A stretch of DNA of 64,000 nucleotides from Hugenholtzia roseola DSM 9546 (GTDB lineage Bacteria > Bacteroidota > Bacteroidia > Cytophagales > Bernardetiaceae). Below the pieces are notes generated by a model that worked only from the letters and a program-made list of their open reading frames with translations, searched no databases and was not told the DNA's origin. Below are positions 18,667-26,991 of this stretch, piece by piece. A program made the position numbers and the translations under genes. Position 1 is the first letter of the stretch. Every line of letters begins with the position of its first letter. The stretch lies in contig NZ_KE383878.1 in assembly GCF_000422585.1 (NCBI RefSeq), positions 112,212-176,211 of the forward strand, read 5' to 3'.

Positions 18667-19368
18667 ATGAAAAAAACAAGCCTTTTTCAGTTTCGCACCC
18701 TTTTTGCAGCAGCCCTTTTGATGGGCTTTTTTTTGGTAGCTTGCGCCAAAAAACAAGATGCCGAACAAAGCACAACTTCCGCCGATAACACCGCCGCGCT
18801 CGTTTCCGAAGCCGACCAAAATAGGGGCAATGATTTGCCACAAGAGGATTATCTTATCTCTTGTGAAGGCGTAGGTAAAATCAAGATGAGCTATGACTAC
18901 GCCAAACTCAAAGAGCTTTTTGGCGAAAAAGTGTCTGAAATAGAGGCAGGACACGATGGCGACTACTGCGATGTCGTCCTAAGTGCAGGCGATACGCTGA
19001 CGGTTTATTGGGATTTTCAGACCGAAGTAGGGAAAAAAATTGGCTTTATCGTCGTGAGCAATCCCAACTACAAAACCCAAGAAGGCTTCTATGCAGGCAT
19101 GCCCGTTTCAGAACTTGAAAGTTTGATAGGCAAACCCTTTGAGGTGTATCATTCTGTAGAAATGGGGCGTTTGATTGTCAAAGACGAAAAAGTGAACAAG
19201 TGCTTTTCTCTCCAACTTCGCCAAAAAAATAACCCCAATCAGTACATTGCAGATTTGCTGCCACAGCTCAAAGGCAAAAACCAAGATGTAACTTTTTCTT
19301 CCGACGAAAGCAACTTTGTAGCCCTCAATCCTTATCTCGACTACCTCGAAGTTTTTAATACCAAATAA
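18667..19368 (+). CDS. Lipoprotein of unknown function
   Basis: A 233-residue lipoprotein from the ATG at 18667, with lipobox LVAC (C26). The mature domain includes paired segments around CEGVGKIKMSYDYAKLKELFGEKV and GFYAGMPVSELESLIGKPFEVY. These look like a duplicated fold in which a helix predicts metabolite or peptide binding, similar to the repeat logic of BLIP/SmpA-type periplasmic proteins (weak inference). It is followed by the beta-helix gene after 30 bp and is probably co-transcribed with it. Confidence 0.72.
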   Translation: MKKTSLFQFRTLFAAALLMGFFLVACAKKQDAEQSTTSADNTAALVSEADQNRGNDLPQEDYLISCEGVGKIKMSYDYAKLKELFGEKVSEIEAGHDGDYCDVVLSAGDTLTVYWDFQTEVGKKIGFIVVSNPNYKTQEGFYAGMPVSELESLIGKPFEVYHSVEMGRLIVKDEKVNKCFSLQLRQKNNPNQYIADLLPQLKGKNQDVTFSSDESNFVALNPYLDYLEVFNTK

Positions 19369-19398
19369 AGCCTTTTTAAACCCTAATTTTTCTGCCCC

Positions 19399-20301
19399 AT
19401 GTACAAAAAAACACTTCTGCTTGCCCTTTTTGCCCTGCTTTTACTGCCCCAAGATAGCCTTTGGGCGCAAGTACCTGTGGGAAAAGCCTTAGCCATGAGC
19501 AACAATACGCCCAAAACGGTGCGCGTCCGCAATGTAGCCGAATTTGTGGCTGCCCTACAATCCAATACGACCATCGAGATGGAATACGGCTTGTATAATT
19601 TGAGCAACTACAATAGTGAAGCCTACTATGATAGCGACTACCCCTATTCGGGTTTCCACATCAACGGACTTTCCAACCTAACTATCAGAGGCGTAGGCGA
19701 TTTCCCTACCGAAATTATCTTAGATGCCGACGCATACGCTACAGTTTTAGCCTTTAATAACTGTAAAAATGTGCGCTTAGAAAATGTAGAAGTTGGGCAT
19801 GGTGCTTCGACAGGATATTGTCAGGGGGCAGTTTTGCGTACCTACAAAACAGATGGCTTTTTTGTGAGCCGCTCTGTTCTCTATGGTAGCGGCACTTATG
19901 GTTTAGAAGGCACAAATAGTCAGAATATTACGATAGAAAATAGCACAATTCGCAGCACCACCTATGGCGCACTCTATCTTATCGAGTGTGGTTATGTCAA
20001 TTTGAACAAGGTTACTTTTACAGATAATGGCAATTTAGATATTTTTTCAATCCATGATTGTAGCAATGTTATCTTTAATAGTTGCATTATCAAAGATAAC
20101 ACCAATAGCAATCCCGACACAGAATACCATCAACATAGTAGCAACAAACTCTTTCAGGTAGATGGCAATTCGGTTACGCTTAATAACTGCCTTATCAAAT
20201 TTAATCGCGTAGATTATTTGGCAAATTCGCGCAGTGCTATTCGCAACAATGGCTCACAGATAGAAAGCAATAACACCTACAAGGGCATGTACGAAAAATA
20301 A
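19399..20301 (+). CDS. Secreted right-handed parallel beta-helix protein
   Basis: A 300-residue exported protein. The signal peptide (about 1-24) ends LWAQ. From about residue 85 onward short coils repeat with the pattern NxTIRG, NVRLENVEV, DGFFVSRS, NITIENSTI, YVNLNKVTF, NVIFNSCII and SVTLNNCLI. This is the rung pattern of PbH1/NosD-like beta-helices used by polysaccharide lyases and adhesins. I cannot place catalytic residues, so enzyme activity is not claimed. A terminator follows 30 bp after the stop. Confidence 0.8.
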   Translation: MYKKTLLLALFALLLLPQDSLWAQVPVGKALAMSNNTPKTVRVRNVAEFVAALQSNTTIEMEYGLYNLSNYNSEAYYDSDYPYSGFHINGLSNLTIRGVGDFPTEIILDADAYATVLAFNNCKNVRLENVEVGHGASTGYCQGAVLRTYKTDGFFVSRSVLYGSGTYGLEGTNSQNITIENSTIRSTTYGALYLIECGYVNLNKVTFTDNGNLDIFSIHDCSNVIFNSCIIKDNTNSNPDTEYHQHSSNKLFQVDGNSVTLNNCLIKFNRVDYLANSRSAIRNNGSQIESNNTYKGMYEK

Positions 20302-20330
20302 TTTACCCATTTTTGGGTATCATAAAAAGA

Positions 20331-20364
20331 AAAAAGGGCTTCTCTACAAAGAAGTCCTTTTTTT
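20331..20364 (+). terminator. Intrinsic terminator after the beta-helix gene
   Basis: AAAAAGG-G-CTTCT pairs with AGAAG-T-CCTTTTT (one G-T pair) around a 6-nt loop and is followed by a T-run. It ends the exported-protein run and precedes the accessory island. Confidence 0.85.
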
Positions 20365-20384
20365 GTACAAAGCCCTATTTCTAA

Positions 20385-20416
20385 TTTGGAAATGTGTGAG
20401 AAGTTTTGTAGGTTTG
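20385..20416 (+). promoter_or_regulatory. Promoter of the AIPR gene
   Basis: TTTG (20385-20388), then 20 nt, then TAGGTTTG (20409-20416). This is one nt from ideal spacing, about 80 nt ahead of the AIPR start codon. A short inverted repeat (TGTTATTT/AAATAACA, 20464-20485) lies in the leader and could be an operator. Confidence 0.55.
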
Positions 20417-20501
20417 CTTTTTGAGGGGAAATGCAAAGTCGCTTGTGGGTAGCTGCTATTGGGTGTTATTTGTTTTAAAATAACATAAAAAAACAACAAA
20501 A

Positions 20502-22361
20502 ATGCTTACAAAAGACTTTTATAGCATCATAGACGTAGAACTCGATGCACTTATCATAAAATATAAAGATGACAACTTCATCAAAAAGCATAAAAGTGCT
20601 ATTAACAATCAAAAGTCTTATGCCCTTTTGATTTGGTTTCTTGATTTTTATGGCAGAATATCCAATTATTCTAACTTTATCACAGACGGAGATAATGATA
20701 GCTCTTGTGATATTGTATTTGATAGCCTTGATAATCAAGGAAATAAGGTTTTTTATATCGTTCAATCAAAGTGGAACAATGTAGATAACTCTGAAAAAGA
20801 AACAAATAAAGATGAGATTTTAAAAGCCCTCAATGATTTTGAAACCATTTTACGTGGCGAAAAGAAAAGTGTAAATGAGAAACTAAAATCTAAATTAGAA
20901 GAACTTGATTTGCACTTAAAAGCAAATGGTGAGGTAAAATTTATTTTTCTTTCACTTTCTCAATACAAAGGTGGTGCCGATGAAAATATTGAGGCATTTC
21001 GAAATAATGATGTTAAGACTAAATTTGAAGTAATTGATATTAACAGAATTAGAGTTGATTATATTGATAGGAAGTATAAAAAAATAGACCCTATCAATCC
21101 TCTTGAAACCTATCAAAACCCCGAAGAAAGTTCTGTAACGCTTGAAATTGTACAAAAAGGCGGTAGTATAAAAATTGAAAAGCCTTACGAGGCATATATG
21201 TTTTTACTTCGCCCCAAAGCAATTTGGGAACTTTTTAAAACCTATAATTTTTCACTGTTTTTCAAAAATGTTCGCAATCCTTTATTACAATCTCAATTTA
21301 ATCAAGAAATTGAAAAAACAGCCATAGAGGAGTCTAACCTTTTTTGGTATTATAACAATGGAATAACCGCAATTACTTACCTACTTCCAGAAATTGGCAA
21401 AAAAGCTGAAAAAATAACGGTTACAGGTTTACAAATTATCAACGGTGCGCAAACAGTTTATGCCATTTATCGTGCTTATGAAAGTGCTTCACCTACACAA
21501 AGATTAAAAATGGATAGCGAAGTCTTAGTTACTTTGCGTTTGCTAAAATCAGGAGGAAAATCTTTTGATTTGAATGTTACTCGCTACACTAATCGCCAAA
21601 ACCCTATCCAAGACAGAGATTTTTACGCCAATGATGAAATTCAAGTAAGCCTGCAAAATGCGTCCTATCAAACAAATGTTTGGTATGAAAAAAGAAGAGG
21701 TGAATTTAGAGAAACCCCTAAGGGAGTTAGAACAATGCCAAACTTAGTTTTTGCCAATGTATATTTAGCCTATCACCTACAAGACCCTGTAAGCGTACTA
21801 AAAAATCACACCCAGCGATTTAAAACAGATAAAGATTTAAACTTTATTTCTCATAAAGACCACAAAGATGGTTTGTATGAAAAAATATTTAATAGTAACA
21901 CCTCTTTTGAGGATATGCTTTGCGCTTTTTATGTGTTTGATGTAATTTTTAAACCGTTACAAAGAGAATTTTCTTATTCATTTAAAACAAACTTATACCA
22001 TTTACTTGCTTTATTTAAAGTTGCCTTTACAAAGTATCTTACTGCCAAGTATGGAGATAAGATTAATGTAAACAGACAGATAGTCAAAATCTATGAGCAG
22101 GGAGAAAAAGAGGTTATCATAAAGACCTTTAAATTTCTTAATCAGTTTGTTGAAAAACAGATTGAGGTAGCCGATAACGAAAAAAAGACAACAGAACGTA
22201 TGTTTAAATTTTTGTTCACATTATCACACTATCAAAAAATTTATGATGCACTAGAAGACACTGAAATATCTGTAAAAGACATCGACGACATTGTCTTAAA
22301 AGATAATGATGATATAATTGAAGGTGATAAAGATACCGAAGTAAAAAGTGAGCAAGAATAA
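20502..22361 (+). CDS. AIPR-family abortive infection phage resistance protein
   Basis: A 619-residue putative phage-defence effector. The central and C-terminal part matches the AIPR family: GLQIINGAQTVYAIYRAYES (from about residue 309), NPIQDRDFYANDEIQ and WYEKRRGEFRETPKGVR. The N-terminal region carries a PD-(D/E)xK-like pattern with D70 (SSCDIVFD) and Q88-S-K90 (YIVQSKW), suggesting a Mrr-like nuclease fold. It is AT-rich relative to its neighbours, has its own promoter and sits between a terminator and small membrane-protein genes, all consistent with acquisition by transfer. AIPR proteins are known from plasmid-borne abortive infection and often act alone. The trigger is not visible here. 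Confidence 0.85.
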   Translation: MLTKDFYSIIDVELDALIIKYKDDNFIKKHKSAINNQKSYALLIWFLDFYGRISNYSNFITDGDNDSSCDIVFDSLDNQGNKVFYIVQSKWNNVDNSEKETNKDEILKALNDFETILRGEKKSVNEKLKSKLEELDLHLKANGEVKFIFLSLSQYKGGADENIEAFRNNDVKTKFEVIDINRIRVDYIDRKYKKIDPINPLETYQNPEESSVTLEIVQKGGSIKIEKPYEAYMFLLRPKAIWELFKTYNFSLFFKNVRNPLLQSQFNQEIEKTAIEESNLFWYYNNGITAITYLLPEIGKKAEKITVTGLQIINGAQTVYAIYRAYESASPTQRLKMDSEVLVTLRLLKSGGKSFDLNVTRYTNRQNPIQDRDFYANDEIQVSLQNASYQTNVWYEKRRGEFRETPKGVRTMPNLVFANVYLAYHLQDPVSVLKNHTQRFKTDKDLNFISHKDHKDGLYEKIFNSNTSFEDMLCAFYVFDVIFKPLQREFSYSFKTNLYHLLALFKVAFTKYLTAKYGDKINVNRQIVKIYEQGEKEVIIKTFKFLNQFVEKQIEVADNEKKTTERMFKFLFTLSHYQKIYDALEDTEISVKDIDDIVLKDNDDIIEGDKDTEVKSEQE

Positions 22362-22408
22362 AAACAATGCCTAACATTACATTTGCGTAAGTCGGGCTAA
22401 GGTGCTGT

Positions 22409-22439
22409 TTTGAAATTTAGTGCTTTTTACTTATTTTTG
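22409..22439 (+). promoter_or_regulatory. Bacteroidota-type promoter before the 22501 gene
   Basis: TTTG (22409-22412), exactly 19 nt, then TATTTTTG (22432-22439). The transcript start near 22446 supports the ATG at 22501 rather than one at 22420. Confidence 0.6.
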
Positions 22440-22500
22440 CGCTTGTGTGAGGTGTAACGCTATTAAATCCCGCCCTCCGCAAACATTTTTCCATTACAGA

Positions 22501-23151
22501 ATGTTCCAAAAGACGACACCATCGATACAAGACAACAAAATATTACGAACTATTCTGGTTACAGTTTTCGGAGCTTGGTTCGCATACAAGTTGTATCAGA
22601 CATATCAAGATGACTTTTTTCTTGATGGAATTATTTTGTTAATAATTGCACTAATTGGACTATTAGTTCTCATTTGGACAATTCGTAAAGACCTAAAAGC
22701 GTTTCAGACTTCGCAAAAATTGACAAGCTATTTGCCAACCTTTATCGGATTATTATTTATCCTGGCAAATATCGGTTTATTCTATTACCAAAATAACAAA
22801 ATAAATACACCAACTTTAATTAGGGCTTTTTATGATGGTGACTTTAATGGTTTTTCCGTAGATTTTAAGAAGAACGGAAATTACGTAATAGCAAACGGAA
22901 GCGGACTTGGGCAGCGTTATTTTTACGGAACTTATACTTTGAAAGACAGCCTTATTACAATAGACAAATCAAGTATTAGCACTTGTATAAAGACTAATAA
23001 GTTTGTTATTAGAACTGAAAATTATTACCCAAAAGACAACATTCATTTAATAAAATCAAAAGCGAATTATATTACTCAAATTGATGAAAAAGGAAATGAA
23101 ATTGATAGGGAATTTCGGCTTCGTGTAATAGAGGACAGTAGAAACGAGTGA
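22501..23151 (+). CDS. Membrane protein of unknown function
   Basis: A 216-residue protein from the ATG at 22501. Three hydrophobic segments lie at about residues 18-35, 40-60 and 80-95, followed by a 115-residue extramembrane domain. That domain has a GxYxI/TYTLKDSLITID pattern (FKKNGNYVIANGSGLGQRYFYGTYTLKDSL) like the small beta-barrel domains of Bacteroidota lipid-type or copper-resistance-like proteins. No specific family is recognised. AT-rich, in the accessory island. Confidence 0.65.
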   Translation: MFQKTTPSIQDNKILRTILVTVFGAWFAYKLYQTYQDDFFLDGIILLIIALIGLLVLIWTIRKDLKAFQTSQKLTSYLPTFIGLLFILANIGLFYYQNNKINTPTLIRAFYDGDFNGFSVDFKKNGNYVIANGSGLGQRYFYGTYTLKDSLITIDKSSISTCIKTNKFVIRTENYYPKDNIHLIKSKANYITQIDEKGNEIDREFRLRVIEDSRNE

Positions 23152-23319
23152 GCGAAAAACACCTTGCAACATAGTTTTTGCGAATTGAAAATCAGCGAAG
23201 ACGAATGTATGTATTTAGGCTTTTGTGCTTTCTATAAACTTTCTGTTTAGTGCAAATAAAATGTTATTTAGTTTTTTTATACATGTTTTCTTCTAACAAA
23301 ACCTCAAAAAAACGTAAAA

Positions 23320-23721
23320 ATGCAAATTTGGTTAGTTTATTTGATACTATTAGTCCATAGCGTAGTAGTGGGAGTTACCATTGCAGGCTGCATCGCCTTA
23401 TTGACAGGACGCTTTACAAAATTTCACAAAAAAGACTATTTCGCTTGGCTTTTTATGATATTTACAATCGGTCAAATGATTTCATTATTTTTTACAGGCG
23501 GATGTTTCCTTACAGATATAGAGAAAAAAATTAGACTTGAAATTGACCCAACTTCAACCTATTCAAAAACCTTTTTACAAGAATATCTACCATTTCTACC
23601 TGATGGATTCATTGATTCCATTCCTTTCATAACGCTTGGTGGACTAATTGGAGCAATCATTCAAATATGGTTTGCTATTAGACGAAGAAAAAATAAAGAT
23701 GAACAAAATACAAACAACTAA
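23320..23721 (+). CDS. Small membrane protein of unknown function
   Basis: A 133-residue protein with three predicted membrane helices (about 3-28, 43-65 and 100-118) and a charged C-terminal tail (RRRKNKDEQNTNN). No conserved motif is recognised. AT-rich codons match the surrounding island. Confidence 0.6.
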   Translation: MQIWLVYLILLVHSVVVGVTIAGCIALLTGRFTKFHKKDYFAWLFMIFTIGQMISLFFTGGCFLTDIEKKIRLEIDPTSTYSKTFLQEYLPFLPDGFIDSIPFITLGGLIGAIIQIWFAIRRRKNKDEQNTNN

Positions 23722-23838
23722 ACAATACTAATATTTAAAAAAAACAAAGTTTATTGTTTTAATGAATACTCATTTTTTACGATTATTGATTTCCACTGTT
23801 TGGCGAAGCCTTCAGAATACTAAAAAATAAAGCTAAGT

Positions 23839-24021
23839 GTTAGGCTTAACCACAGACTAAGTCTAATCCATTCAGCAAATCTTAGATTTACAGAGCCACT
23901 ACGATTAAAATATCTAAAAACAGCATTTTATATTTGTTTTTTGCTACTTCTGTAGTATCTTACAGCGCAAATCTAAGATTTGCCCTGATAGGTCGTAGTT
24001 AGAAGCTACGCCCACCAGGGG
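23839..24021. repeat. MITE-like dispersed repeat, copy A
   Basis: About 183 bp that aligns, in reverse orientation, with copy B at 60313-60500. Shared blocks in order are GTTAGGCTTA, GCAAATCTTAGATTT (23875-23889), TGCTA...TGTAGTATCTT, GCAAATCTAAGATTTGC (23967-23983), CCTGATAGGT and GCTACGCCCA. The two GCAAATCT arms are inverted with respect to each other and each is itself palindromic, so the element can form a large cruciform or hairpin. It fills most of the 413-bp gap between 23721 and 24135; the rest shows nothing recognisable. Confidence 0.65.
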
Positions 24022-24134
24022 ACAAGTTGAAAATTTCAAACAAAATAGCTAAAAATCACTAAATAAAACATTTTTTTACATTCTATCTTTATTTTTTTTA
24101 TTTTCCATTCACCACAAAACCCCAAAAACTCCCT

Positions 24135-24482
24135 ATGCAAAAGGCAATAAATTATGACAAAAAATCTTTCAGACCCTTCATAAACACTGATAACGGTGAA
24201 ACTTCCCAAGAAACTACTTTCCACTACACACAAAATGGGAATATGATAACAGCAACCTATTCAGGTGGAAAAATCAAGTTTGGACATTTGATAGGTCTGG
24301 TCGACGAACTTGGAAATATAGAGATGCGCTATCATCAGATAAATACAAACAACGAATTGATGACGGGCATTTGCAAATCAAGACCAGAAGTTTTGCCAAA
24401 TGGAAAGTTGAGATTGCACGAAACTTGGCAATGGACAAGTGGAGATAACTCAAAAGGTACATCAATTATTGAAGAAATTTAA
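24135..24482 (+). CDS. Small conserved protein often mislabelled N-acetylglutamate synthase
   Basis: A 115-residue protein with the pattern FHYxQxGNxxTxTYSGGxIxxGHLIGLVDxxGNIxMRYxxIN and then TGICKSxPExLPNGKLRLHETWQW. From memory this matches a small conserved family in Bacteroidota and Firmicutes that is widely annotated as N-acetylglutamate synthase without evidence. It shows no GNAT acetyl-CoA motif. The repeated GGKI-GHLIGLVD strands suggest a small all-beta fold. Its function is unknown. Confidence 0.7.
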   Translation: MQKAINYDKKSFRPFINTDNGETSQETTFHYTQNGNMITATYSGGKIKFGHLIGLVDELGNIEMRYHQINTNNELMTGICKSRPEVLPNGKLRLHETWQWTSGDNSKGTSIIEEI

Positions 24483-24506
24483 TTTCGTAGAAAATAAAAA
24501 GCAGAC

Positions 24507-24824
24507 ATGAACTACTGGAAAATTGCATTTTGGAGTTGTCTGGCACTTTTGGTGGCAGTAACCTGCTTTGCAGCTTACGCAATCATTGACCAAGCCTATA
24601 CCCTAACTTATCAAAAAGTTGGGTATGAAGACACCGAAAAAGACCTTGAAGAGCTTATGGAGATTGTGAGCGAAACCAATTTGAGCAAAAAACAGATAAT
24701 AGAAAAACTTAAAAACGACAGTCATTTTGACTTTGCAGACTTCAAAGCCGATACGATTTCGCTCAACCGAATCTTGCTTATATTTGAAGACGATAAACTA
24801 AAAAAGGTAACGAAACAGTGGTAG
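24507..24824 (+). CDS. Small membrane-anchored hypothetical protein
   Basis: A 105-residue protein with one N-terminal membrane helix (about 5-28) and a charged domain rich in Asp, Glu, Lys and Leu (DTEKDLEELMEIVSETNLSKKQIIEKLKND). No family recognised. It starts 24 bp after the preceding gene and may be co-transcribed with it. Confidence 0.6.
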   Translation: MNYWKIAFWSCLALLVAVTCFAAYAIIDQAYTLTYQKVGYEDTEKDLEELMEIVSETNLSKKQIIEKLKNDSHFDFADFKADTISLNRILLIFEDDKLKKVTKQW

Positions 24825-24891
24825 AATAAAATATAAAAACAACAATTTTATAGATAAAATATCCTGTTTTTTTTATTGTAACAAACTACCC

Positions 24892-25464
24892 CTACAAATA
24901 AAACTTCTTCAACCGTATCATCGTTTCTACTTCGGGCGTAACCAAATAGCGAATGGATTGATGCGCTCCTATGCGCTTGCGGATAAAAGTTGCCGAAATG
25001 TCTATCATTGGTGCATCTACCAAGCGGACTTTTTCATGTGTATGCCAAACCGTTTTGGCAACAGCAGGACGCGGATAGACCAAAATATGGTAATATTTCA
25101 AGATTTTATCGTAATTTTTCCACTTCTGAAAGTGCGTCAGGTTGTCTTCACCCATAATGAGGGCAAATTCGTGTTGTGGGTATTTTTCGGAAAGGTGCGC
25201 CAAAGTGTCAATCGTATAACTGGGGCGAGGCAACGAAAATTCTATATCCGTAACGTCAAGTAGGGGATTGTCGCCGATGGCAAGGCGTACCATGTCGTAG
25301 CGGTCAAATTCGTGTAGCAACGAACCGCGCTCCTTGTGTGGATTGTGAGGCGAAACGACAAACCAAACTTGGTCGCAATCCGTACTTTGCGCCATCGTAT
25401 CCGCCAAAATAAGGTGTCCGATATGGATAGGATTAAACGAACCAAAAAAAAGACCGATTTTCAT
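24892..25464 (-). CDS. nadD: Nicotinate-nucleotide adenylyltransferase
   Basis: Adenylylates nicotinate mononucleotide in NAD synthesis. At 190 aa it is typical for NadD. The nucleotidyltransferase motif GSFNPIHIGH (residues 8-17) and the late (I)SATFIRKRI motif (ATP binding) are present, as is the MGEDN substrate loop. It lies 43 bp downstream of gmk on the minus strand, suggesting a gmk-nadD operon as in many Bacteroidota. Confidence 0.95.
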   Translation of the reverse strand: MKIGLFFGSFNPIHIGHLILADTMAQSTDCDQVWFVVSPHNPHKERGSLLHEFDRYDMVRLAIGDNPLLDVTDIEFSLPRPSYTIDTLAHLSEKYPQHEFALIMGEDNLTHFQKWKNYDKILKYYHILVYPRPAVAKTVWHTHEKVRLVDAPMIDISATFIRKRIGAHQSIRYLVTPEVETMIRLKKFYL

Positions 25465-25507
25465 AGCGCGTAAAGTCGGGTTAGGATTGAATCGCTTGTC
25501 TGATAGC

Positions 25508-26086
25508 CTATGCCGTTTCCACTTCTAAAAATTGGAGCAGTAGTTTTTCAGCCTCTTTCAAGGCAGTATCTAAATCGTCGTTGAGCAAAACGCAGTCGAA
25601 ATCTGCTTCAAATTGCATCTCCTCTTGCGCCTTTTTGAGGCGTTCCGCCTTTCGCTCCTCGCTTTCGGTTTGGCGTTTTTCAAGCCGCTCTGCCAAAGCC
25701 GTTAGGCTGGGTGGCTTTACAAAGATGGAAAGGGCTTGGCTGCCAAAATATTTCTTCAAATTGATGCCGCCCTTGACATCAATATCAAAAAGCGCGATTT
25801 TGCCTTCCTGCCATATCCGCTCAATCTCACTTTGTAACGTACCATAAAACAAGCCCTGATAGACTTCCTCGTACTCCACAAAGGCTTTTTGTGCTATCTT
25901 CTCCTTAAACTCTGCCAAAGTAAGGTAGTGATAATCGCGCCCTGCTATCTCATTGGGGCGGCGTGGGCGCGTCGTGGCAGAGATAGAAAAGGCTAAAAAG
26001 GAAAACTTTTCTAAGAGGTGGCGCACAATCGTAGTTTTTCCTGCTGCCGAGGGCGCAGAAAAGATAATGACTTTCTGTTTTTTCAT
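25508..26086 (-). CDS. gmk: Guanylate kinase
   Basis: Phosphorylates GMP to GDP. 192 aa from the ATG at 26086; a TTG four codons upstream is less likely. P-loop SAPSAAGKTT (about 10-19), GMP-binding SISATTRPRRPNE, GRDYHYL, VEYEEVYQGLFYGT and the DIDVKGG motif are all present. It is followed by nadD. A TACCTTTG element (26123-26116) lies 30 bp upstream on the minus strand. Confidence 0.96.
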   Translation of the reverse strand: MKKQKVIIFSAPSAAGKTTIVRHLLEKFSFLAFSISATTRPRRPNEIAGRDYHYLTLAEFKEKIAQKAFVEYEEVYQGLFYGTLQSEIERIWQEGKIALFDIDVKGGINLKKYFGSQALSIFVKPPSLTALAERLEKRQTESEERKAERLKKAQEEMQFEADFDCVLLNDDLDTALKEAEKLLLQFLEVETA

Positions 26087-26115
26087 ATTCTTTTCCAAAA
26101 TGCCTTTTCAAAGTA

Positions 26116-26123
26116 CAAAGGTA
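26116..26123 (-). promoter_or_regulatory. Possible -7 element before gmk
   Basis: TACCTTTG on the minus strand, a consensus -7 sequence, 30 bp before the gmk start. No TTTG lies at the ideal upstream distance. Confidence 0.45.
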
Positions 26124-26192
26124 GGCAAAAAAAAGGAAAACTGCTTTTTTTTATCGCCTTTCGGCGAAGGTCTATTCTTTGCTAAAAAGTCG

Positions 26193-26200
26193 TATCTTTG
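26193..26200 (+). promoter_or_regulatory. Possible -7 element before queE
   Basis: TATCTTTG matches TAnnTTTG 24 bp before the chosen queE ATG at 26225, which supports that start over an upstream in-frame codon at 26198. Confidence 0.45.
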
Positions 26201-26224
26201 CAGTTCTTTTTGAAAAAAACAGAT

Positions 26225-26980
26225 ATGTTGAAAGTAGCCAAAATCGAAAACAAACCAGAAATCTTTTACTCCATTCAGGGCGAAGGCAAAAATTTGGGCA
26301 AGCCGTCCATCTTTATACGCCTTTCTCTCTGCAACCTCGCTTGTATTTGGTGCGATACCGATTATACGTGGAATTGGGAAAATACTACTTTTATACATCA
26401 AAACGACCAAAATCCAAACTATCAAAAGTATTCTAAAAAAGAGTACCTCATCAAACTTTCTAACCAAAGTCTGATAGCCGAAATTGAGCAATATCCCTCC
26501 CTGCAAGTAGTCATCACAGGGGGCGAACCGCTATTGCAACAAAAAAACTTAGTTTCTTTTATATCCGACTTAAAAGAAAAAAATCAAAACTATCATATAG
26601 AATTTGAAACCAACGGCACTATCGTGCCGCTTGCAGCCTTAGATGCACAAACCGACCAATATAATGTTTCGGTAAAATTATCCAATGCCCAACTTGCTGA
26701 AAAAGAGCGGATTAAGCCTGCTGCCCTTCATTTTTTCGCCGCCTCTAAAAAAGCCTATTTTAAGTTTGTGATAGAAAAGGAGCAAGATTTGGAAGAAGTC
26801 TTTGCCCTGCAAAGCACCTATCAAATTCCAAAAGAACGCATCTACCTGATGCCCGAAGGTAGGCAGCGCGAAACGCTACAAAAACGCCAAAACTGGCTCA
26901 TAGAAATCTGCAAAAAGCACCTCTTTAATTATACCGACCGCCTGCACATTCACATCTACGGCGACAAACGCGGCATTTAG
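26225..26980 (+). CDS. queE: 7-carboxy-7-deazaguanine synthase (radical SAM)
   Basis: Converts 6-carboxytetrahydropterin to 7-carboxy-7-deazaguanine in queuosine synthesis. 251 aa. The radical SAM cluster cysteines are C36, C40 and C43 (C-x3-C-x2-C in LCNLACIWCDTDYTW). The IQGEG substrate motif and the VVITGGEPLLQQ SAM-binding motif are present. It has an insertion of about 25 residues after the cluster (TFIHQNDQNPNYQKY) seen in some family members. It is transcribed divergently from gmk. Confidence 0.93.
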   Translation: MLKVAKIENKPEIFYSIQGEGKNLGKPSIFIRLSLCNLACIWCDTDYTWNWENTTFIHQNDQNPNYQKYSKKEYLIKLSNQSLIAEIEQYPSLQVVITGGEPLLQQKNLVSFISDLKEKNQNYHIEFETNGTIVPLAALDAQTDQYNVSVKLSNAQLAEKERIKPAALHFFAASKKAYFKFVIEKEQDLEEVFALQSTYQIPKERIYLMPEGRQRETLQKRQNWLIEICKKHLFNYTDRLHIHIYGDKRGI

Positions 26981-26991
26981 ACCCTAAAAAA

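Noticed and set aside
22362..24021. Integron attC sites (GCCTAAC at the 22369 region and GTTAGGC at 23839)
   Set aside because: The two motifs are 1.5 kb apart, not a paired attC, and the GTTAGGC belongs to the MITE-like repeat.
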